Part shown: one piece after another, positions 17,556 through 25,645 of the stretch
Layout of the letters: every line of letters begins with the position of its first letter
How positions within the stretch are numbered: the stretch's first letter is position 1
Origin: Nocardia ignorata NBRC 108230
GTDB lineage: Bacteria; Actinomycetota; Actinomycetes; Mycobacteriales; Mycobacteriaceae
Assembly: GCF_001612905.1 (NCBI RefSeq)
Contig: NZ_BDBI01000013.1
Location: 34,813-98,812 of the forward strand
Length of the DNA: 64,000 nucleotides
Direction of reading: 5' to 3'
Made by a program: the position numbers and the translations under genes
The notes under the pieces: model-generated
Database searches by the model: none
What the model saw: the letters and a program-made list of their open reading frames with translations, nothing else
Told to the model about the DNA's origin: nothing

Positions 17556-17972
17556 TTACTCGGTCACGAGTTCCGCGGCGGCCGCCCGCACCACTTCGGG
17601 GATCGGCACCGGCTTGCGTGTCTCGGTGTCGACGTAGACGTGCACGAAATCGCCGGTGGCCGCCAGCTCGAGACCACCGTCGGTTTCCCGGAAGATCGCC
17701 AGGTCGTAGGTGATGCTCGACTTGCCGAGCCGGGAGATGCGCAACCCCACCTGGAGCTGGTCGGGGAAGCTGACCGAGCCGTGGAACCGGCACGAGGTCT
17801 GGGCGACCACACCGAGCGCGGGCAGCGCCGTGATGTCGGTGCCGGTGGCCCGCATGAGCCAGGCATTGACCGCGGTGTCGAAGTAGGAGTAGTAGGTCAC
17901 GTTGTTGACGTGACCGTACTGGTCGTTGTCGGCCCAGCGGGTCGGCATCGGCCACAGCACGGGGTAATCCAT
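17556..17972 (-). CDS. Hotdog-fold acyl-CoA thioesterase (4-hydroxybenzoyl-CoA thioesterase family)
   Basis: A protein of 138 residues with the family signature PTRWADNDQYGHVNNVTYYSYFDTA, shown here in part. The Asp in the WADND-YGHVNN region is the catalytic residue in the 4HBT group. The start is placed at MDYPVLWPMP because residues further upstream in the frame run into the neighbouring AraC gene's 3' end and do not resemble the family. It probably hydrolyses short- to medium-chain or aromatic acyl-CoA in the cytosol. Confidence 0.85.
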   Translation of the reverse strand: MDYPVLWPMPTRWADNDQYGHVNNVTYYSYFDTAVNAWLMRATGTDITALPALGVVAQTSCRFHGSVSFPDQLQVGLRISRLGKSSITYDLAIFRETDGGLELAATGDFVHVYVDTETRKPVPIPEVVRAAAAELVTE

Positions 17973-17994
17973 GCCGTCATGATGCCAGCCCGGT

Positions 17995-18945
17995 TCAGGC
18001 CGACGACGACAAAGCCGCTCCCCCACCCTGCCGGTGGTCACGCGGACTCACCCCGAAGTGCCGCTTGAAGGCGGTACTCAGGGCGAACGCACTGCCGTAG
18101 CCGACCTGGCGGGCGATGGATTCCACGGTCGAATCGGTTTCGGCGAGCAGGTCGGCGGCCAGCGACAACCGCCATTCGGTCAGGAAGGTCATGGGCGGTT
18201 CGCCGACCAGTTCGGTGAACCGGCGCGCGAGCGCGGCCCGCGACATGCCGACCGCGTCGGCCAGCGCGACCACGGTCCACGGGTGCGCCGGGTTGTGTTG
18301 CAGCAGCCGCAGCGCCTTGCCGACCAGCGGGTCGCTGTAGGCGTGGTACCAGGCGGGCGCGTCGTCGCGGGCGAACCAGGCCCGCAGGGCGGCGATGAGC
18401 AGCAGGTCGAGGAGGCGGTCGAGGACGGCGCCCTGGGCGGGGCGGTCCCTGGTCGCCTCGTCGACGAGCAGGTCGAGCAGCCGGGAATCCAGGTCGCCAC
18501 GCGGTAGGACCGCGACCTGCGGCAGGGCGCGCAGCAACCGGGTGCTCACGGCACCGGCGGACTCGTAGGTCCCGGTGACCATCAGCGTCTCGCCGTCGGG
18601 GTCGGTCCCCCACTGCCGGACACCGAGAGTCAGTGTCTCGCAGAGGATTTCACCGTCTGGCGTAGTCGTCACCTGCTTCGGCTGGACGATGATCTGCGGC
18701 TCGGTCGCCGGATCGTCGGACACCGTATACGGTTGCGGCCCACGGAAGATCACCACATCACCGGCGCCGACCTGCTGCGGCGAACCGGATTCCGTACTCA
18801 CCCAGCCCTTTCCGCGAATCATGGCGAGCACCGTCAACGGTGCCTGATCCTGGACCCGCAGCGACCACGGCGGGTCGAGCAGCGAGCACATCAGAAACGC
18901 ACCGCGTGCACGTGGGCCCTCGAGCAGACCGGCTAACGCATCCAC
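17995..18945 (-). CDS. AraC-family transcriptional regulator with cupin sensor domain
   Basis: About 316 residues. The N-terminal cupin-like AraC_N domain (DALAGLLEGPRARGAFL, APLTVLAMIRGKGWV, VGAGDVVIFRGPQPY) is followed by two C-terminal helix-turn-helix units (VVALADAVGMSRAALARRF and STVESIARQVGYGSAFALS, then FKRHFGVSPRDHR). GTG 18945 is chosen because a TACTGT -10 lies 7 nt upstream; GTG 18954 is an alternative. It is divergent from an NmrA-type gene, the arrangement in which such regulators usually control the neighbour. Confidence 0.88.
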   Translation of the reverse strand: MDALAGLLEGPRARGAFLMCSLLDPPWSLRVQDQAPLTVLAMIRGKGWVSTESGSPQQVGAGDVVIFRGPQPYTVSDDPATEPQIIVQPKQVTTTPDGEILCETLTLGVRQWGTDPDGETLMVTGTYESAGAVSTRLLRALPQVAVLPRGDLDSRLLDLLVDEATRDRPAQGAVLDRLLDLLLIAALRAWFARDDAPAWYHAYSDPLVGKALRLLQHNPAHPWTVVALADAVGMSRAALARRFTELVGEPPMTFLTEWRLSLAADLLAETDSTVESIARQVGYGSAFALSTAFKRHFGVSPRDHRQGGGAALSSSA

Positions 18946-18952
18946 ATCTTTC

Positions 18953-18958
18953 ACAGTA
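18953..18958 (-). promoter_or_regulatory. Putative leaderless -10 hexamer for the AraC regulator
   Basis: On the minus strand TACTGT ends 7 nt before GTG 18945. It overlaps the alternative upstream GTG, which argues for the shorter protein. Confidence 0.45.
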
Positions 18959-19026
18959 GACGACGGCGCATGTCGGCGAGCGTTCCGACGATGGTGACGC
19001 ACAGCTGTGGACGGTGTACTTATCTC

Positions 19027-19869
19027 ATGACAAAAACCGCTGCTCACCAGCCTCTTTTCCTCGTCACTGGCGCCAACGGCAAGACCGGCGGCCGCGTCGC
19101 CGCCCTCCTGGACGCGGCGGGTCATTCGGTGCGACGCGGTTCGCGCACCGCCGAGATCCCCTTCGACTGGACCGACCGCGACACCTGGGGCCCCGCCCTG
19201 GCCGGAGTCACCGCGATCTACCTCGCCTTCCAGCCCGACCTCGCCGTCCCCGGCGCACCGGACACCATTCGCGCGTTCACCGCCGCCGCGCGCGCGGCCG
19301 GCGTCGGCTCGGTGGTGTTGCTGTCCGGCCGCGGCGAGCCCGAAGCCCTGGAATGCGAAGCGGCAGTGCGTGAGTCCGGGCTCGCCTGGACCGTGGTGCG
19401 CTGCAGTTTCTTCGCCCAGAACTTCAGTGAGAGCGCCTTCGTCGGCGATGTCCTCGCCGGTGTGGTCGCACTGCCCAACGGCGATGTGCCCGAGCCGTTC
19501 GTGCACGCCGACGACATCGCCGAGGCGGCCGTCGCCGCCCTCACCGATGCTCGCCACGCGGGCGAGGTCTACGAACTCACCGGGCCCCGGGCGCTCACCT
19601 TCGCCGAAGGCGTCGCCGAGGTGGCCGAGGCGACCGGCCGTGAGATCGCCTTCGTGCCGCTCACCCGGCCCGAATTCGTCACCGCCCTCGGTGAACTCGG
19701 CCTCCCCGAACCCGAGGTCGCGCTGCTCGACTACCTGTTCGGGACCATCCTCGACGGCCGCAACTCCGCCACCGCCGACGGAGTCCAGCGCGCCCTCGGC
19801 CGCGCACCCCGCGACTTCACCGAATACGCCGAGGAGGCCGCCGCCACCGGGGTCTGGACCCCGCGGTAA
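19027..19869 (+). CDS. NmrA-like NAD(P)-binding protein (NAD(P)H:quinone oxidoreductase/azoreductase type)
   Basis: A protein of 280 residues, atypical SDR. It starts with a Rossmann TGANGKTGGRVAALL near residue 14, continues with VVLLSGRGEPEALE and VRCSFFAQNFSE, and has the conserved FVHADDIAEAAVAAL and YELTGPRALTFAEGVAEVAEATGR of NmrA/YtfG-like proteins. The catalytic Tyr-x-x-x-Lys of classical SDRs is absent. It is divergent from the AraC regulator across about 80 bp, so it is probably its target. Substrate unknown (quinone or aldehyde stress suggested by the family). Confidence 0.82.
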   Translation: MTKTAAHQPLFLVTGANGKTGGRVAALLDAAGHSVRRGSRTAEIPFDWTDRDTWGPALAGVTAIYLAFQPDLAVPGAPDTIRAFTAAARAAGVGSVVLLSGRGEPEALECEAAVRESGLAWTVVRCSFFAQNFSESAFVGDVLAGVVALPNGDVPEPFVHADDIAEAAVAALTDARHAGEVYELTGPRALTFAEGVAEVAEATGREIAFVPLTRPEFVTALGELGLPEPEVALLDYLFGTILDGRNSATADGVQRALGRAPRDFTEYAEEAAATGVWTPR

Positions 19870-19872
19870 ATC

Positions 19873-19943
19873 CTGGACGATTGATCACCACGCTCTGGTG
19901 GCGCGTCCCTCCCGCGAAACGCCGCAACCAGAGCGTGGTGATC
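19873..19943 (+). repeat. Intergenic hairpin repeat, copy 2 (perfect arms)
   Basis: CTGGACGATT then GATCACCACGCTCTGG and CCAGAGCGTGGTGATC, a perfect 16-bp inverted repeat separated by 29 nt. It lies directly after the NmrA gene stop and 45 bp before the MFS gene start. Confidence 0.92.
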
Positions 19944-19975
19944 TTGAATCCGGGAAGGGTCCGACGGGTGGCCGG

Positions 19976-19981
19976 TAGCGT
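19976..19981 (+). promoter_or_regulatory. Putative leaderless -10 hexamer for the MFS gene
   Basis: TAGCGT lies 7 nt before GTG 19989. This supports that start over the longer frame, which would run through the hairpin repeat. Confidence 0.45.
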
Positions 19982-19988
19982 CGATGGG

Positions 19989-21260
19989 GTGACGCCAGCG
20001 ATTGATCGTCGGCTGCGGTCGGCCAGGGGGGCGGTGTTCGGCGCTTTCACGCTGAACGGGGCGCTGCTCGCGATGTGGGTGGTGCATATTCCGGCGATCA
20101 CCGACCGGACCGAGGTGTCGGCCTCGACGCTCGGGATGTTCGTGTTGTTGCTCGCCGGGACGGCGCTGATCGGGATGCGGCTGGCGGGCCCCGCCGCCGA
20201 CCGGCTCGGCAGCCGGACGCTGGTGGCGCTGGCCGCGTCGGCGATCTCGGTGACGATCGTCGGGCCGGGTCTGGCGACCGGGCCGGTTACCTTGGCGATC
20301 GCGTTGGCCTGCTTCGGTTTCGGCAACGGAGCGCTCGATGTGTCGATGAACGCGCAGGCGGTGCTGGTCGAACGGGCGTACGGCCGCCCGATCATGTCGG
20401 CCTTCCACGCCATGTTCTCGGCGGGCGGTTTCGTCGGCTCCCTCATCGGCGCCGCCACCCAACGCGCGGGCATCGCCCCCGAGGTAACGCTCACCGCCGC
20501 GAGCCTTCTCGGCTTGGTCACCACCGCGGCCCTTGTCCCCCATCTCATCTCCCACAACCTCGAGCCCGCTTCCCACCCCGAGCACTACGAGACACTTCCC
20601 GCCGAAGACCTCCCACCGTCATCGTCCGAGCATCTCACCGGCGCTCCCGGATCGCGCATCAACCCGGAAGTCCGGGAGCAGCGGGCCCGAGACGAGGACG
20701 ACGCAGAGCGGCAATCGCACCGGAACCGGAAAGTGTTGTGGCTCGGGCTGATCGCATTCGTACTGCTGCTGGCCGAAGGTGTGGCCGCCGATTGGAGCGC
20801 ACTGCAGGTCCGCGAACACCTCGACGTGTCCGAGGGCGACGCGGCGCTGGCGTTCGGCGCGTTCTCCGCGACCATGACGATCGGCCGTTTCCTGGCCGAC
20901 CGGGTGAGCGGGGCGATCGGGCCGGTGGCGCTGCTGCGCTACGGAAGCTTGTTGTGCGCTGCCGGTTTCGCGGTCGTGATCGTCTCACCCTGGCTGCCGT
21001 TGTCGCTGGTCGGCTGGGCGATGTGCGGTCTCGGGCTCGCGGGTGGCGTACCTCAGATCTTCACGGCGGCCGGAAATCTGGGCGGGCCGAAGGCGGCCAC
21101 CGAGATGTCGCGTGTCTTCACCATCGGCTACCTCGGCTTGCTCGCGGGCCCGGCGGTGATCGGCTGGCTCACCGCGATCATCCCGCTCACCGTAGCGCTG
21201 ATCGTCCCCCTCGTCCTCACCCTCGCCTGCGCGGCGGCCGCCTCCGTCGTCCATCGCTGA
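19989..21260 (+). CDS. MFS transporter, 12-TM type
   Basis: About 423 residues with around 12 membrane segments split by a long, charged cytoplasmic loop (residues about 190-245, rich in Glu/Arg) between the halves. It has GMRLAGPAADRLGSRTLV (the motif A region), FGNGALDVSMNAQAVLVER and SAFHAMFSAGGFVGS, which resemble the FucP/YbjJ-like branch of sugar and small-molecule MFS carriers. The reading frame is open back through hairpin repeat copy 2, but GTG 19989 preceded by TAGCGT is the best start. Substrate not predictable. Confidence 0.82.
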   Translation: MTPAIDRRLRSARGAVFGAFTLNGALLAMWVVHIPAITDRTEVSASTLGMFVLLLAGTALIGMRLAGPAADRLGSRTLVALAASAISVTIVGPGLATGPVTLAIALACFGFGNGALDVSMNAQAVLVERAYGRPIMSAFHAMFSAGGFVGSLIGAATQRAGIAPEVTLTAASLLGLVTTAALVPHLISHNLEPASHPEHYETLPAEDLPPSSSEHLTGAPGSRINPEVREQRARDEDDAERQSHRNRKVLWLGLIAFVLLLAEGVAADWSALQVREHLDVSEGDAALAFGAFSATMTIGRFLADRVSGAIGPVALLRYGSLLCAAGFAVVIVSPWLPLSLVGWAMCGLGLAGGVPQIFTAAGNLGGPKAATEMSRVFTIGYLGLLAGPAVIGWLTAIIPLTVALIVPLVLTLACAAAASVVHR

Positions 21261-21269
21261 GGGCGAGCC

Positions 21270-22397
21270 CTACAGGTACATACCGACCTCGGTCGTTCGC
21301 TCGACCGTCGAGCGGATCTGAATTCCACCGTCACGATGGGCCACCAGTTCCGCGAGCGTGGCGCCGTCGGGGAAGTGGGTGGCGGCATGGTCCTGGCGGA
21401 CGAGCCACCGCGTCGCCTCCTCGGGCGAGAGCCTGCCCACCTCGAGCTGCGCGAGACACCGCCCGGGCCGCACGACGGCCGGGTGCAAGCGGGACAGGTC
21501 CTCGTTGGTCGTGATCGCGAAGAGCACCTTGCGTCCCGAACCGAGCATGCCGTCGGTGAGGTTCAGCAGCCGCGAAAGCTTCTGTCCCGCCGCTTCTTTG
21601 GCTTCGCCGCGAATCAGCTCGTCGCAGTCCTCAAGCACCAGCAAGCGCCAGCGGCCGTCCTCGTCGTCACCGTCGGCACCCGCGGCCACCTCCATCAGAT
21701 AGCCGGGATTGCTGAACAGTTCCTCCGGGTCGACCACGCAGTCGACCTGGCACCACGGCGCCCATGCCCGCGCGAGCGCCCGCAGGGCGGTGGTCTTCCC
21801 GGTGCCAGGCTCGCCGTGCAGCAGCACGAGCCTGCCGCGGATGTCGTCGCTGCCCAGGCTCATCAGCCGGTCGAACGCCGCCGATGCCGGCGCGGTGTAG
21901 TTGCCGCGGATCTCCGGCCACGCGGGCGCGACTATCTGGCGGCGCCTGCGCGCGGGCCGCCGCACATCCATGTGCCAGAAGCCCATTTCCACCGTCGAGG
22001 AGGTATCGCGAGCCTGGGCCGCGCCCTCGGTGGCGCGCGCGAGCACCTCGACGGCGAGCTCATCGCTGGCGGCGGTCACCTCGACCGTCGCCGAGCCGCC
22101 CGCCCAGCGCACCGCCCGCAGCGACCAGCCGGCCCCGGCGGCCAGCATCGCACTGCTGTCGTCGTCGAAGACCGAGCGCAGGATCGTCGACCCCTCGGGC
22201 CGCAACGGCGCGTCGGGATGGACCCGGTCGAGATGCGCCTGCCGGGCGAAGGGCTGCTCGCCGCGCAGGAACGGGGCGAGCGCGAGCGCGTCGATGGCGT
22301 CGCGGGTGGAATAGGTCGAATCGATGGCCGCCGACCACGGAAACGGCTCGCCCGTCTCCCGCGACGGTTCCCGGAGCTGGTCGATAGGTGTGGACAC
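21270..22397 (-). CDS. AAA-family ATPase with DUF5925-like N-terminal region
   Basis: About 375 residues. The C-terminal half is an AAA ATPase: Walker A LLHGEPGTGKTTALR near residue 190, Walker B LLVLEDCDELIRG, sensor-1 FAITTNED, and arginine-finger region HPAVVRPGRCLAQLE. The N-terminal 180 residues match what I recall of actinobacterial DUF5925 proteins. The GTG start (STPIDQLREPSRE) is preferred to the frame's earlier start. It is convergent with the preceding MFS gene and divergent from the next; function unknown, possibly a protein-remodelling factor. Confidence 0.78.
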   Translation of the reverse strand: MSTPIDQLREPSRETGEPFPWSAAIDSTYSTRDAIDALALAPFLRGEQPFARQAHLDRVHPDAPLRPEGSTILRSVFDDDSSAMLAAGAGWSLRAVRWAGGSATVEVTAASDELAVEVLARATEGAAQARDTSSTVEMGFWHMDVRRPARRRRQIVAPAWPEIRGNYTAPASAAFDRLMSLGSDDIRGRLVLLHGEPGTGKTTALRALARAWAPWCQVDCVVDPEELFSNPGYLMEVAAGADGDDEDGRWRLLVLEDCDELIRGEAKEAAGQKLSRLLNLTDGMLGSGRKVLFAITTNEDLSRLHPAVVRPGRCLAQLEVGRLSPEEATRWLVRQDHAATHFPDGATLAELVAHRDGGIQIRSTVERTTEVGMYL

Positions 22398-22503
22398 CGC
22401 GCCAATGATCGTGGTCGCGGGCCCGGAATGTCCAACGACTTCCCGGCTGTGCGCTGGGTCACCGGGCCCGGAAAATCGCTGGCACACGTTCTCGATCCGT
22501 CGC

Positions 22504-22509
22504 TAACGT
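22504..22509 (+). promoter_or_regulatory. Putative leaderless -10 hexamer for the DHA2 exporter gene
   Basis: TAACGT lies 7 nt before GTG 22517, with no ribosome-binding site between. Confidence 0.45.
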
Positions 22510-22516
22510 CGGCGAT

Positions 22517-24082
22517 GTGACTTCCACCCAGAGCCTCCGGCCGGTCGACGAACCCACTCCGACCGCGGGGGTCAAGGAGTGGATCGGGTTGGCGGTCCTC
22601 GCCCTGCCCACCCTGCTCATCTCGATGGACATGAGCGTGCTCTACCTGGCCATCCCCCACATCAGCGAGGCGTTGCAGCCGAGCAGTTCACAACTGTTGT
22701 GGATCCTGGACATCTACGGGTTCCTCGTCGCGGGCTTCCTCATCACGATGGGCACCCTCGGCGACCGGATCGGCAGGCGCAGACTGTTGATGATCGGCGC
22801 GCTGGCCTTCGGCGCCGCCTCGGTGATCGCGGCCTATTCGACCAGCGCGAACATGCTCATCGGCACGCGCGCGCTGCTCGGTATCGCGGGTGCCACGCTG
22901 ATGCCATCGACACTGGCCTTGATCCGCAATATGTTCCACGACGACCGCCAGCGGACCGCCGCGATCAGCGTGTGGATGACCAGTTTCATGGTCGGCATGG
23001 TGGTCGGACCGCTGGTCGGCGGGGCCATGCTGGAGAACTTCTGGTGGGGTTCGGTGTTCCTGGTCGCCGTTCCCGCGATGGTGTTGCTGCTCGCCGCGGG
23101 ACCATTCCTGCTGCCCGAGTACAAGGATCCGAACCCGGGCAAGCCCGACATTCTCAGCGCCGTGCTGTCGCTGGTGTCGGTGATGGGTGTCATCTACGGC
23201 ATCAAGGAACTGGCCAAGGACGGACTGGCCGTGGAACCCGTGGCCGTTCTGGTCGGCGCGCTGGTCCTGGGCACTGTGTTCGTGCTGCGCCAGCAACAAC
23301 TCACCGACCCGCTGATCGATCTGCGACTGTTCGGCAATGTCCGGTTCAGCGGTTCGCTCGCGGCGCTGATGGTCGCCATGCTCGCGATGGGCGGCCTGTT
23401 CCTGCTGCTCGCGCAGTATCTGCAACTGGTGCTCGGGCTTTCGGCGTTCGAGGCGGGGCTGTGGACGGTACCGCAGGCGGTAGCCATGGTGCTCGCGGCC
23501 GGTGCGGTGAGCGCCCTCGCGCCTCGGATTCGTCCCGCGTATCTGATGACGGGCGGGCTGGTGATCGCCATGTTCGGCTACGCGATCTTCACCCAGCTCG
23601 CGGGTGGCGACGATCTCGGCTTGATCGTCACCGGCATGGTGGTGTTCGCGCTCGGCCTGAGCCCGATGTTCGTGCTCGGCCTCGACCTGATCGTCGGTGC
23701 GGTCGACCCGGCGCGTGCCGGTGCCGCTTCCGCGATCTCGGAGACGGGGCAGGAACTGTCGACCGCGCTCGGGGTCGCGGTGATCGGCAGCATCGGCACC
23801 GCGGTCTATCGCGGGCAGATGGCCGGTGAATTACCGAATGGCCTGCCCACCGAGCTCGCGCACACCGCCGAGGACACCCTCGCCGGAGCTCTGCACGTCG
23901 CCTCGCTGCTACCCGAAGCCCTCGGCGCCGAGCTGACCGCCACGGCACGAGCGGCGTATACCCATGCGCTGCAAGTGAACTCGATCGTCGGCATCGGACT
24001 CACCGCGATCGCGGCCGGACTGGTCGTCGTGCTGCTTCGCCACGTTCCGGCACCGAACGAGCGTGCCGACGAGCAGAAATGA
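22517..24082 (+). CDS. DHA2-family (14-TM) MFS drug exporter
   Basis: A protein of 521 residues with 14 predicted membrane segments. It has motif D1-like LLISMDMSVLYLAIPHI, motif A GTLGDRIGRRRLLMIGA, motif B RALLGIAGATLMPSTLALIR, and motif C VGMVVGPLVGGAML. It resembles SmvA/QacA and mycobacterial LfrA, so proton-driven efflux of cationic drugs or dyes is the best guess. No TetR repressor is adjacent. It ends at a bidirectional terminator shared with the MspA genes. Confidence 0.88.
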   Translation: MTSTQSLRPVDEPTPTAGVKEWIGLAVLALPTLLISMDMSVLYLAIPHISEALQPSSSQLLWILDIYGFLVAGFLITMGTLGDRIGRRRLLMIGALAFGAASVIAAYSTSANMLIGTRALLGIAGATLMPSTLALIRNMFHDDRQRTAAISVWMTSFMVGMVVGPLVGGAMLENFWWGSVFLVAVPAMVLLLAAGPFLLPEYKDPNPGKPDILSAVLSLVSVMGVIYGIKELAKDGLAVEPVAVLVGALVLGTVFVLRQQQLTDPLIDLRLFGNVRFSGSLAALMVAMLAMGGLFLLLAQYLQLVLGLSAFEAGLWTVPQAVAMVLAAGAVSALAPRIRPAYLMTGGLVIAMFGYAIFTQLAGGDDLGLIVTGMVVFALGLSPMFVLGLDLIVGAVDPARAGAASAISETGQELSTALGVAVIGSIGTAVYRGQMAGELPNGLPTELAHTAEDTLAGALHVASLLPEALGAELTATARAAYTHALQVNSIVGIGLTAIAAGLVVVLLRHVPAPNERADEQK

Positions 24083-24086
24083 GCCG

Positions 24087-24123
24087 GGGCCCCGCCGGGA
24101 GCGTGCAACTCCCCGCGGGGCCC
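24087..24123. terminator. Bidirectional terminator between MFS exporter and MspA porin
   Basis: GGGCCCCGCCGGGAG and CTCCCCGCGGGGCCC form a 15-bp stem (one mismatch) with a 7-nt loop between convergent genes. Confidence 0.75.
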
Positions 24124-24129
24124 AGGGCA

Positions 24130-24795
24130 TCAGCCGAGGCTGAACGGCTGGCCCCACAGGCGCAGCTCCGAGCGACCGAACTGGGTGGTCACCTCGACGG
24201 AAACGAAGGCACGCGCCTGGGCGTAACCCGCGCAGCCCGAGAGGCCGAGGGTCGAGTCGGCCCAGGTGACCGAACCTTCCTGGCCGAAGAACTTGATGGC
24301 GGGCACGTAGCTCTCCTCGCCGTAGGCATCGGGGCCCTCGACCTGGAGCAGCCAGAAGGTCGACGCCTGGCCGGGGCCGAGAGTCAGGTTGCCACCGGAG
24401 GTCACGCCACCGCTGCCGTTGCCCGAATTGTTCACCGCACCGTTCGCACCACCGGTGGCGTTGCCACCGGAGATGTCGACCTGGCAACCGACGACATATC
24501 CGGGGGAGATCTTGACACCCTTGTGCTCGGCGTGGACCTGCACCTCGGCCCGGCCGGAGGCCCAGACATTGCGATGCAAGGGAGTCGCACCCATGGAGGG
24601 GCTGATGTTCACCGATTCACCGACCAGACGGATGGTCACCGCGGTGCCGTCGGGCAGGGTCTGGGTGAGCTCACCGCCCGGCAGCGGGATGAAGGTGTCG
24701 GCGTTGGCGGCGCCGGTGGAGAAGAGGCCGAGCGCGACAGTCGCGGCCGCGGCGGCGCCGGCCAGACGGGCACCGGCCTTCGTGAAGATGGTCAT
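24130..24795 (-). CDS. MspA-family porin
   Basis: A protein of 221 residues with an N-terminal signal peptide (KAGARLAGAAAAATVALGLF, cleavage after ANA) and a mature MspA beta-barrel protein: DTFIPLPGGELTQTLPDG, SINISP-type SVNISPSMGATPLHRNVW, YVVGCQVDISGG, and the C-terminal LSGCAGYAQARAFVSVE. MspA forms octameric channels in the mycolic acid outer membrane for small hydrophilic solutes. The mature protein has a cysteine pair not present in classical MspA. The start is ATG 24795 with AGGAAC upstream. It lies downstream of a second MspA gene with a 34-bp gap, so the two are probably cotranscribed. Confidence 0.92.
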   Translation of the reverse strand: MTIFTKAGARLAGAAAAATVALGLFSTGAANADTFIPLPGGELTQTLPDGTAVTIRLVGESVNISPSMGATPLHRNVWASGRAEVQVHAEHKGVKISPGYVVGCQVDISGGNATGGANGAVNNSGNGSGGVTSGGNLTLGPGQASTFWLLQVEGPDAYGEESYVPAIKFFGQEGSVTWADSTLGLSGCAGYAQARAFVSVEVTTQFGRSELRLWGQPFSLG

Positions 24796-24829
24796 GGAGT
24801 TGTTCCTATTCGTCGAGAAGGGCGACAGG

Positions 24830-25468
24830 TCAGCCGATGCTGAACGGGGCACCGTAGAGGGAGGTCTTGGAGTAGTTGTCGCCGATGATCTCCACGACGG
24901 TGTAGGCGCGGGCCTGCGCGTAACCGGCGCAGCCCTGGATCTGCAGCTCCACGTCCTTGTAGCTGATGTGGTAGTTGCCCTTCTCGACGATGTCGAAGCC
25001 CTCGATACCGATGAACTTCACCTCGCCCGGGCCGAGCTTGACGCCGATGGAGGCACCCGCGTTCACGCCGCTGGTGTTGATGCCGCCCGAGACACCCGCC
25101 GAAATCGCGTCGTCGGCGATGCTCACCTGGCAGCCGACGATGTAGCCGGTGCTCACGCGCGAAGAACCGTGCGTGGAGGAGTTGTTGGTGCCGGGCGCGC
25201 CGTTGCCGCCGACGAACGGGCGGGGCTCACCCTTCGGAGTCTCGGCCACCTCGGCCAGCACGGTTCCGCTCACCCACGCCACGCGGCCTGCGCCGTTGGC
25301 CGCCATGGACGGCGAGATCAGGGCGCTTTCCGCCACCCGCTTGATCAACACACCGGGGCCGGCCTTCTCGCCGTCGGGCAGCGGAACGAAGGTGTCCGCA
25401 CTCGCCGTTGCGCCGACAACGGCCAGCGCGGCCGTGGCCAGCGCAGTGGCCGCAAGCATTTTTCGCAT
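24830..25468 (-). CDS. MspA-family porin, adjacent to siderophore locus
   Basis: A protein of 212 residues, a paralogue of the porin downstream. The signal peptide is MRKMLAATALATAALAVVGATASA; the mature part starts DTFVPLPDGEKAGPGVLI. It contains ESALISPSMAANGAGRVAW, STGYIVGCQVSIADD and IQGCAGYAQARAYTVVE. ATG 25468 is preferred over ATG 25483 because GAGGA lies 8 nt upstream. An iron box (25532-25550) lies in its promoter, and it is divergent from the Fe-siderophore permease. Iron-controlled expression, and so a role in passage of siderophore or small iron chelates through the mycomembrane, is inferred. Confidence 0.9.
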   Translation of the reverse strand: MRKMLAATALATAALAVVGATASADTFVPLPDGEKAGPGVLIKRVAESALISPSMAANGAGRVAWVSGTVLAEVAETPKGEPRPFVGGNGAPGTNNSSTHGSSRVSTGYIVGCQVSIADDAISAGVSGGINTSGVNAGASIGVKLGPGEVKFIGIEGFDIVEKGNYHISYKDVELQIQGCAGYAQARAYTVVEIIGDNYSKTSLYGAPFSIG

Positions 25469-25531
25469 CGTGGATGTCCTCATCAACTGTTGTGACCGAT
25501 TCACACCGATCTTGAACAGCTCGGACTGTAG

Positions 25532-25550
25532 ACAGGTTAGGCTCACCTAT
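25532..25550 (-). promoter_or_regulatory. IdeR/DtxR iron box upstream of the MspA porin
   Basis: ACAGGTTAGGCTCACCTAT matches 15 of 19 positions of the iron-box consensus TTAGGTTAGGCTAACCTAA. On the minus strand it contains TAACCT, a likely -10 for the porin gene. Confidence 0.8.
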
Positions 25551-25577
25551 CAAGACCTTGCCCTAGCTAACTTTGAA

Positions 25578-25596
25578 TAAGCCTAGGCTCACCTAA
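25578..25596 (+). promoter_or_regulatory. IdeR/DtxR iron box upstream of the siderophore permease operon
   Basis: TAAGCCTAGGCTCACCTAA matches 15 of 19 consensus positions. It ends 49 bp before the permease start and contains TAGGCT, a likely -10. It is separated from the porin box by 27 bp. Confidence 0.82.
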
Positions 25597-25645
25597 ACAT
25601 GAGCTACCCTCCTCGTGACACGGTTCCATATGAGAGAGATCCCTG

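Noticed and set aside
16036..17955. 639-residue minus-strand frame across the NCS2 permease and SDR genes
   Set aside because: It spans two strong genes in antisense and reads as low-complexity; typical GC-rich artefact.
19881..19988. N-terminal extension of the MFS protein through hairpin repeat copy 2
   Set aside because: The extension encodes the repeat itself (ITTLWW...) and a leaderless -10 precedes GTG 19989.
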